From: G039029935 sp039029935
Lineage (GTDB): Bacteria > Chloroflexota > Anaerolineae > Caldilineales > Caldilineaceae
Direction: 5' to 3'
DNA length: 11,079 bases
NCBI GenBank assembly: GCA_039029935.1
Contig: JBCCFC010000328.1
Span: forward strand, 1 to 11,079
Both the position numbers and the translations under genes were made by a program. Positions within the stretch are counted from its first letter, which is position 1, and each line of letters opens with the position of its first letter. Positions 6,711 through 11,079 of the stretch are shown here, in pieces. The notes beneath the pieces are model-generated. The model was not told the origin of the DNA. It did no database searches and worked only from the letters and a program-made list of their open reading frames with translations.

Positions 6711-7538
6711 TCAGGATTGCTTCGGATCAAACATGAGCATCAGCCCCTGCCCGACCACCGTGACACTCAGTGCTGTTAGAAAAATTGCCGAACTAGGCAC
6801 AAACAACAATAGTGGCACACGCTGCATATAGGGCAATGCTTCAGCGATCATTGCGCCCCAGTCTGGCGTTGGTGGCTGTGCGCCCAGCCCAAGATACGAC
6901 AGACCCGCGATGGTTAGCAGGACGTGCCCAAAGCGCAAGAAAGAGATAGCCAAAAGGGGCCCAATGATGTTGGGCATAATGTGACGGCTAATAATCAGAA
7001 TCTGGGGAACACCGATAGATCGCGCCGCCTCCAGATAAGGCTGGGTGCTTACATCGAGTGTCAGCGCACGGGCTAACCGGGCATATGGGGTCCAGCCAGT
7101 GATGGTGAGGGCCAAAAGCAGGGTTCCAAAGCCGGGTTTTAGCAGCGCGGCGATCACGAGTGCCGTGATAATGCTGGGAAAGACAATCAGCAGGTCAACG
7201 ATCCGCATGAGTACTTCGTCCAGCAAACCACTCCGCCAGCCAGCCAGTGCGCCGAGTATCGTACCTACACCAGCAGAAATTAACACAGTCACAACCGTCA
7301 ACAGCAATGTGAAGCGCCCGCCATAGAGCAACCGTGCAAACACATCGCGCCCAAGATGATCCGTGCCCAGCACATGCGCCGCTGACGGTGGCAGCAATCG
7401 GTCGGTCAGGACTTGCTTGATTGGATCGAGTGGCGAAATCCATGGCGCCAATATGGTGACAACCAAGAGTATCGCCAAAACACTTCCGCTTATGAGTGTC
7501 GTTCGGGGCCAACGTACACGTCTTTTCTGTACTAGCAT
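6711..7538 (-). CDS. ABC importer inner-membrane permease, DppC/NikC type (system 1)
   Basis: This 275-residue protein is the second transmembrane subunit of the system 1 importer. Seen: a first membrane helix (about 14-33), the signature GTDHLGRDVFAR (58-69), and a series of hydrophobic segments. The EAA loop is YLEAARSIGVPQILIISRHIMPN (about 168-190), and PPTPDWGAMI sits near the C-terminus. It is shorter than permease C2, mainly because it lacks the long hydrophilic N-terminus. The start is unusual: ATG 7538 and the first four or five codons (MLVQK) lie inside a perfect palindrome at 7527-7565 that belongs to the dispersed repeat. No ribosome binding site is visible, and an in-frame TAG lies seven codons upstream. 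The original start may therefore have been lost and replaced when the repeat arrived. It would normally abut permease B1 but is 864 bases away. The product looks complete; expression is uncertain. Confidence 0.88.
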   Translation of the reverse strand: MLVQKRRVRWPRTTLISGSVLAILLVVTILAPWISPLDPIKQVLTDRLLPPSAAHVLGTDHLGRDVFARLLYGGRFTLLLTVVTVLISAGVGTILGALAGWRSGLLDEVLMRIVDLLIVFPSIITALVIAALLKPGFGTLLLALTITGWTPYARLARALTLDVSTQPYLEAARSIGVPQILIISRHIMPNIIGPLLAISFLRFGHVLLTIAGLSYLGLGAQPPTPDWGAMIAEALPYMQRVPLLLFVPSSAIFLTALSVTVVGQGLMLMFDPKQS

Positions 7539-7661
7539 GGGATTGCAAATCCCATGCTAGTACAGAAAACCTCACCCAGAGGGTCCCCGAACAGGTTATA
7601 TTTGGCTGTATTCAATGCGTTTCAGTATACTTTAGTACACTTCCTGTTGTAGACACCGAAT
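7527..7661 (+). repeat. Dispersed hairpin repeat, copy 3, with a perfect 18-bp palindrome
   Basis: The copy opens with CTGTACTAGCATGGGATT (7527-7544), a three-base loop, and its exact reverse complement (7548-7565). It continues with AAAACCTCACCCAGAGGGTC, AACAGGTT, TTCAGTATACTT and AGACACCGAAT, as in copies 1 and 2. The ATTCGGTG block that completes the last hairpin in copy 1 is displaced here to 7848-7855. A further element lies between the two halves. The palindrome contains the start codon of permease C1. Confidence 0.85.
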
Positions 7662-7855
7662 TATGAGCGTTCAAAAATTAATTGTGTATAAACCCACACC
7701 GCCGTGAACGGACGGTGCTACATAACGACGGCTCATTCATGAGCCTTTTAATCATACGCGCCAAGCCCAATTCATTGGGCGTCGTTGTTTAGCCCTGCGG
7801 TTTTAACCCAGGGCGGGTTTACCTAATTTAATTGATGAATGTCCATGATTCGGTG
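7654..7855. repeat. Inverted-repeat element built from two facing two-hairpin modules (pair 1)
   Basis: The outer ends are CACCGAAT (7654-7661) and ATTCGGTG (7848-7855). Moving inward, both arms carry a similar AT-rich linker and then AAACCC. Next comes a bulged hairpin, then CTA(C/A)A(T/C)AACGACG, then a 7-bp hairpin with a two-base loop. In the left arm the bulged hairpin is CACCG/CGGTG outside and CCGT/ACGG inside, and the second hairpin is GGCTCAT/ATGAGCC (7730-7745). In the right arm, read on the minus strand, they are GCCCTG/CAGGGC with GGTT/AACC, and GCCCAAT/ATTGGGC (7765-7780). The two arms thus keep one secondary structure with different stem sequences. The element is nested in repeat copy 3 and resembles a REPIN or MITE in layout, though no known family is claimed. 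Confidence 0.8.
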
Positions 7856-7908
7856 GCTCTTGTTATTTTGCAATAAATCTAATCTTATGTCGCATGGTAT
7901 GCCCATGA
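7743..7908 (+). repeat. 166-base direct repeat, unit 1
   Basis: This unit is repeated at 8100-8265 with the same length and seven substitutions (about 96% identity by direct comparison), at an offset of 357 bases. It contains the right-hand module of pair 1, the ATTCGGTGGCTCTTG block, and the GTTATTTTGCAATAAATCTA block that also appears near 6664 and, inverted, near 11020-11040. No open frame of note crosses it. Confidence 0.95.
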
Positions 7909-7951
7909 AAACCCACACGCCGTGAACGGACGGTGCTACATAACGACGGCC
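7908..7951 (+). repeat. Second copy of the left-hand hairpin module (pair 2, left arm)
   Basis: AAACCCACACGCCGTGAACG and the following bases up to AACGACGGC repeat 7690-7732 with a one-base deletion in the outer stem. The second hairpin of this module is not closed locally: GGCC at its start pairs instead with GGCC at about 8099-8102, across an inserted stretch. It faces the module in 8100-8265, forming pair 2. Confidence 0.85.
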
Positions 7952-8103
7952 CATGAATTTACAATGAGTTGGCGAAAAACGGACGAATTACTCTGGTAAA
8001 TATCGCATCAGCGGTCTGACCAGAGGGCCCTTTTAACTCATCTTTTTGGGTTACAATCCACATCACCACTGGTGATTACCAACTCACTGTAACTGAATGG
8101 CCT
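7947..8103. other. Long imperfect stem-loop with internal hairpins, candidate structured RNA or cruciform
   Basis: The ends pair over about 24 positions. CCAT(GAAT)TTACAATGAGTTGG at 7951-7972 is inverted, with four mismatches, at 8079-8100 (reverse complement CCAT(TCAG)TTACAGTGAGTTGG), and GGCC boxes lie outside. The enclosed stretch of about 106 bases has CTCTGGT/ACCAGAG (7991-7997 with 8019-8025) and ATCACC/GGTGAT with loop ACT (8062-8076). This gives a branched fold. It replaces the simple second hairpin found in pair 1. No protein-coding frame or known RNA family is recognised. Confidence 0.55.
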
Positions 8104-8265
8104 TTTACTCATACACGCCAAGCCCAATTCATTGGGCGTCGTTGTTTAGCCCTGCGGTTTTAACCCAGGGCGGGTTTACCCAATTTAATTGATGAACGTC
8201 CATGATTCGGTGGCTCTTGTTATTTTGCAATAAATCTAATCTTATGTCGTATAGTATGCCGATGA
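8100..8265 (+). repeat. 166-base direct repeat, unit 2 (pair 2, right arm)
   Basis: This is the same length as the unit at 7743-7908, with seven substitutions. The hairpins GCCCAAT/ATTGGGC and GCCCTG/CAGGGC with inner GGTT/AACC are identical in both units. The changes fall in linkers and flanks. Confidence 0.95.
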
Positions 8266-8286
8266 GTTTGTGCTGTCATGCCTACT

Positions 8287-8398
8287 ACTGGCTGGCTTAA
8301 ATAGATGCGCAATCGTGAATGAACGCCATTCGGACTATCGTCCGACACTCAGGCAGGATGCCTAAGCTACTTTTGATGCACACAAACTTAAGCCATAC
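8287..8398. repeat. Short element with imperfect terminal inverted repeats and two inner hairpins
   Basis: TGGCTTAA near 8293-8300 is inverted as TTAAGCCA near 8388-8395, and partial matching continues inward to a TGxGCA block. Inside are TCGGAC/GTCCGA with loop TATC (8330-8345) and AGGCA/TGCCT with loop GGA (8351-8363). It fills the space between the direct repeat and the end of permease B1. It holds no gene. Confidence 0.5.
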
Positions 8399-8402
8399 TG
8401 TA

Positions 8403-9350
8403 CTACGCTCCACCCTCGCTGGTCCGCAACGCAGGGTTCAGCACGATGTAGATCAGGTCGGTTAGTGTATTGATCACAATTGCCATCGTGACGATGACCA
8501 TCAGTCCCGCTTGAACGAGCGGAATATCGCCCGCCAGCACCGCGTCATAAAGAATGCGGCCCAGCCCTGGAATCGAAAAAATCACCTCGACAATTACCGA
8601 GCCACCGAGTAACCCAGCCAACCAGATCGCAATCAACGTGACCACCGGAATGAGTGCGTTGCGCAGGGCGTGCCCGTAGATGATTCGTCTGGTTGACAGC
8701 CCTTTGCCACGGGCGGTGCGGATATAATCAGCGTTGAGTACATCCAGCATAGCCGCCCGCGTGGTCTGGGTCAGGTAGGGCAATGGCCCCATCGTCAACG
8801 TCAACGCAGGTAGAATCATAAACTGTGGGCCACGCCAACCTGCCGACGGTAGCCAGCCTGCCCAAACGGCAAAGACCAAAATCAGCAGTGGTGCCATCAC
8901 ATATTGGGGGATAGCCACGCCTATCTGCGATGTCAGCGTGACCAACATGTCAATCCACGAACCTGGCCGCATGGCTGCCCAAATGCCCAGCGGTAGTGCC
9001 AGTACAATGGCGAGCAGCAGTGCAATCGACGACAGCAGTCCTGTCACACGCAAGCCGCGTCCAATGATGGTCCCCACAGGTGTGCGACTCACATAAGAAA
9101 AACCCATGTCACCACTTATCAGCCGACCGACCCACTGCGTATAGAGGACGGGCAAGCTGCGATCCATGTCTAGCTCGGTGCGTAGCCGCTCGATTGATTC
9201 AGCCGTCAGGACACGCTCGCCAACCCTGGCCCGAATCACTGCCATCGTTGGGTCCACACCTGTCGCATAGGGTAGTAGAAAGATGATGAGCGATGCCACA
9301 AAGAGGATGATTGGGAGTAAGGTCAGTCGGCGTAGCAGTTGATTTATCAT
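8403..9350 (-). CDS. ABC importer inner-membrane permease, DppB/NikB type (system 1)
   Basis: This 315-residue protein is the first transmembrane subunit of the system 1 importer. Seen: MINQLLRRLT followed by a membrane helix (about 10-29), the periplasmic region ending GDMGFS (80-85), and several hydrophobic segments. The EAA loop is YIRTARGKGLSTRRIIYGHALRN (about 209-231), and the late signature EVIFSIPGLG is present. These are standard DppB/NikB features at normal length, and the frame is intact. ATG 9350 has no clear ribosome binding site. The gene lies 91 bases after SBP1, beyond a tandem-repeat hairpin that could lower permease expression relative to SBP1. Downstream, the repeat island separates it from its expected partner, permease C1. 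Its substrate should be that of SBP1, which is unknown. Confidence 0.93.
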   Translation of the reverse strand: MINQLLRRLTLLPIILFVASLIIFLLPYATGVDPTMAVIRARVGERVLTAESIERLRTELDMDRSLPVLYTQWVGRLISGDMGFSYVSRTPVGTIIGRGLRVTGLLSSIALLLAIVLALPLGIWAAMRPGSWIDMLVTLTSQIGVAIPQYVMAPLLILVFAVWAGWLPSAGWRGPQFMILPALTLTMGPLPYLTQTTRAAMLDVLNADYIRTARGKGLSTRRIIYGHALRNALIPVVTLIAIWLAGLLGGSVIVEVIFSIPGLGRILYDAVLAGDIPLVQAGLMVIVTMAIVINTLTDLIYIVLNPALRTSEGGA

Positions 9351-9358
9351 TGGTTGTT

Positions 9359-9441
9359 AGCTAGTCAGCTAGTCAGCCAGTCAGCTAGTCAGCCTGAAAT
9401 GCTGAAGTGCTGACTAGCTGAAATGCTGAAGTGCTGACAAA
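9359..9441. repeat. Tandem 8-mers and 24-mers forming a hairpin between SBP1 and permease B1
   Basis: AGCTAGTC is repeated four times at 9359-9390 (the third copy has one change). A 24-base unit beginning CTGAAATGCTGAAGTGCTGA is then repeated twice at 9394-9441. AGCTAGTCAGC (9383-9393) and GCTGACTAGCT (9409-9419) are perfect inverted repeats with a 15-base loop. The block occupies almost the whole intercistronic gap. It could act as an mRNA-stabilising or attenuating hairpin, and its copy number may vary by slippage. Confidence 0.9.
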
Positions 9442-10989
9442 CTATTCCACATCCAACTCAGGTGTCAGCGTGTAATAACCCTGCGGGTGTACCCGATAGT
9501 TAAGGACGCCCGCTCGATAGCCATCGGTATCCTCCGTGTAGTTGAGGAAAATGCTAACAACCTCTTCCTCTACGACAATCGTCTGAATCTGACGGTAGAT
9601 GTCAAACCGCGCCTCGCTGTCAGATAATGTACGTGCCTCGGCCAACAAGTTGTCAACCGTTTCGTTGCAGTAATGATTGAGGTTGTAGCCACCACCACAG
9701 GAGAAGTCGGCTGTTAGGAAGCCCTCTGGATCATAGTTGTCGAGCAGATGCCCGCGTGAGCCGATAAAGATGTCAAAGTCTTGAGCAAGCACATCCGCTT
9801 CGACTGCGCTATAGGGCGCAACCCGCACTTCGGCGTTGATGCCAACCTCACCCAGCATCTGCTGAATCGCAATCGCAGAAGGTGGCAGGGATGAGCGTGA
9901 TGGATAGGTGGCGAGTTGAATTGATAGCTCGCCTTCGGCATAACCAGCGCCTGCTAAGATTTGACGGGCCAACTCTGGATCATACGTATCGCTTGCTAGA
10001 TCGCTGTTGACCCATGCTTCTGTGGGTGCAAAGGGTCCGGCAGCAACCTCACCAATGCCTTCCAGAATCGCATCCACAATGGCCTGCTTATCGATGGCGT
10101 GTAGGACCGCACGGCGAACTGCGACATCGGCCATCGGACCGTCTACGTTGTTGATATAGAGTGTGCGCGTACGTGGCTCGGCCATGCTGACCAATGTCAC
10201 TGCTGACTCCGCTTCCAAAAGTGGCAGTTGTGGAATTGGCAGGCTCTCGGCAATGTCGATCTCACCCGTGCGCAACATACCCGAACGCACGTCACCGTCG
10301 GGCGCCGAGAGTACAAGCACTTCATCAAGCGCGACCTCACCACCCCAGTAGGTTTCATTCTTCACAAGCGTGGCACTCTGACCCGGCTCTTCATCGGTTA
10401 AGATAAAGGGGCCAGTCCCCGTACCAAAGGCATCAGTTGGACTGCTCTCATAGGCACTGGGTGCAAGAATGCCAAAGCTCGGTGCAGTCATCCGGTTGGG
10501 CATCAGTACGTCCGGTTCGACCGTGCGGACAACAACGGTGCGCTCATCAGCCGCCTCGATTGACTCAATGTTCTCTGGCGTTAACCCACGTGGTGGTGTC
10601 TCGCTATTCAGCAAGTGATTAAGCGCAATCACCACAGCCTCCGCGTTAAAAGGTTCACCATTTTGGAAGGTTACACCCTCGCGTAGCGTAAATTGCCACG
10701 TCGTATCGTCGGTCTGGGTCCACGACTCAGCAAGAAACGGCACCATCTGGCCGTCAAAATCGACTTTGACAAGCGTCTCAACGACGCCCCACCCAACAAG
10801 GTTGAAGGAATCGTCAGACTCAATTGCATAGCCAGCCGTCGGCCAGAAGATTTCGCCCAGTACAAGTCGCTTGGTGCCATCTTCGGCAATGCGACTGGCA
10901 GGCGCAGTGTTGGTTGCCTCAAAGTCGCTAATACAGCCCGTAAGAGAGAGTATTAATAGAAACGATAATAAATAAATGGTTTTTTTCAC
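9442..10989 (-). CDS. Family 5 solute-binding lipoprotein of a nickel/peptide-type ABC importer (system 1)
   Basis: This 515-residue SBP_bac_5 protein has a lipoprotein signal: MKKTIYLLSF, a hydrophobic core, the lipobox LTGC with Cys19, then a Thr/Ala-rich linker. Family landmarks are ETLVKVDFDGQMVPFLAESW (71-90), REGVTFQNGEPFNAEAV (103-119), GTGTGPF (189-195), and VRRAVLHAIDKQAIV (291-305). The start is GTG at 10989 with AGGA about 10 bases upstream. It resembles the NikA/DppA class, but the NikA chelate-binding residues are largely absent: positions matching Trp100, Arg137 and Trp398 read Thr, Pro and no Trp. It carries two cysteines in SCGGGYNLNHYC (430-441), perhaps a disulfide, as in some peptide binders. 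It is the first gene of system 1, followed by permease B1. The ligand differs from that of SBP2 and cannot be named. Confidence 0.9.
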   Translation of the reverse strand: MKKTIYLLSFLLILSLTGCISDFEATNTAPASRIAEDGTKRLVLGEIFWPTAGYAIESDDSFNLVGWGVVETLVKVDFDGQMVPFLAESWTQTDDTTWQFTLREGVTFQNGEPFNAEAVVIALNHLLNSETPPRGLTPENIESIEAADERTVVVRTVEPDVLMPNRMTAPSFGILAPSAYESSPTDAFGTGTGPFILTDEEPGQSATLVKNETYWGGEVALDEVLVLSAPDGDVRSGMLRTGEIDIAESLPIPQLPLLEAESAVTLVSMAEPRTRTLYINNVDGPMADVAVRRAVLHAIDKQAIVDAILEGIGEVAAGPFAPTEAWVNSDLASDTYDPELARQILAGAGYAEGELSIQLATYPSRSSLPPSAIAIQQMLGEVGINAEVRVAPYSAVEADVLAQDFDIFIGSRGHLLDNYDPEGFLTADFSCGGGYNLNHYCNETVDNLLAEARTLSDSEARFDIYRQIQTIVVEEEVVSIFLNYTEDTDGYRAGVLNYRVHPQGYYTLTPELDVE

Positions 10990-11017
10990 AAAAATTTTTT
11001 CCTATGATGTTTGTATC

Positions 11018-11079
11018 TTAGAGTTATTGCAAAATAAATGTCATGGGTCATGGGATTGTAAATCCCATGCTAATACAGA
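11018..11079 (+). repeat. Dispersed hairpin repeat, copy 4, cut by the right edge
   Basis: CATGGGATT and AATCCCATG form a hairpin with a three-base loop at 11049-11069, followed by CTAATACAGA as at the start of copy 3. Left of it, 11020-11040 is the inverted form of the TTATTTTGCAATAAxTCTAA block found at about 6666, 7863 and 8220. This stretch lies just upstream of SBP1 and is the only visible DNA that could hold its promoter. No convincing -35/-10 pair was found. Confidence 0.7.

Noticed and set aside
7690..8177. CRISPR array
   Set aside because: The repeats are few, unevenly spaced and inverted relative to each other, with repeated rather than unique sequence between them, and no cas genes are present.
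7690..8177. Integron attC sites
   Set aside because: The hairpins lack paired RYYYAAC/GTTRRRY core sites, and no cassette-like open frames lie between them.
6451..8402. tRNA or rRNA genes in the non-coding stretches
   Set aside because: The hairpins do not form a cloverleaf with a T-loop TTCRANNC motif or 3' acceptor pairing, and no rRNA-like sequence is seen.
2957..9350. Naming the permeases nikB/nikC or dppB/dppC
   Set aside because: The family is clear, but sequence alone does not separate nickel, peptide and opine permeases, so no gene symbols are assigned.

Overview
The window looks like bacterial chromosomal DNA of roughly 50% GC. All real genes lie on the minus strand, so transcription runs right to left. 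The standard genetic code applies: intact genes end in TAA, TAG and TGA. Two solute-binding lipoproteins carry N-terminal lipoboxes followed by Thr/Ala/Pro-rich linkers, and the gaps are packed with hairpin-rich dispersed repeats. That combination would fit a repeat-rich environmental lineage such as Chloroflexota, but this assignment is a guess.

In transcription order, from the right edge, the layout is: a copy of a dispersed repeat at the edge; SBP1 (10989-9442), a family 5 solute-binding lipoprotein; a short tandem-repeat hairpin; NikB/DppB-type permease 1 (9350-8403); an 864-base repeat island; NikC/DppC-type permease 1 (7538-6711); a 260-base gap with another repeat copy; SBP2 (6450-4849), which is closely NikA-like; NikB-type permease 2 (4812-3880), overlapping NikC-type permease 2 (3880-2957); a class I SAM-dependent methyltransferase (2882-2094); a 137-base palindromic element; a degenerate DegT/aminotransferase-like gene broken by an in-frame TGA (1912-614); another repeat copy; and the N-terminal 163 codons of a CobW/COG0523 GTPase (489 to the left edge).

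The genes form two nickel/peptide-type ABC importers (SBP plus two permeases each), with no ATPase gene in the window. They are followed by a metallochaperone-type GTPase. SBP2 keeps the E. coli NikA residues that bind a metal chelate (equivalents of Arg97, Trp100, Arg137, Trp398 and Tyr402). The most economical reading is a transition-metal (nickel, zinc or metal-chelate) acquisition and handling locus. SBP1 lacks most of these residues and probably binds something else.

The most unusual material is non-coding. The island at 7527-8402 splits permease genes that would normally be adjacent. It contains inverted pairs of two-hairpin modules whose stems differ in sequence but keep the same architecture, as expected for compensatory change. 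One repeat copy supplies the start codon of permease C1, and another supplies the C-terminus of the broken DegT-like gene.
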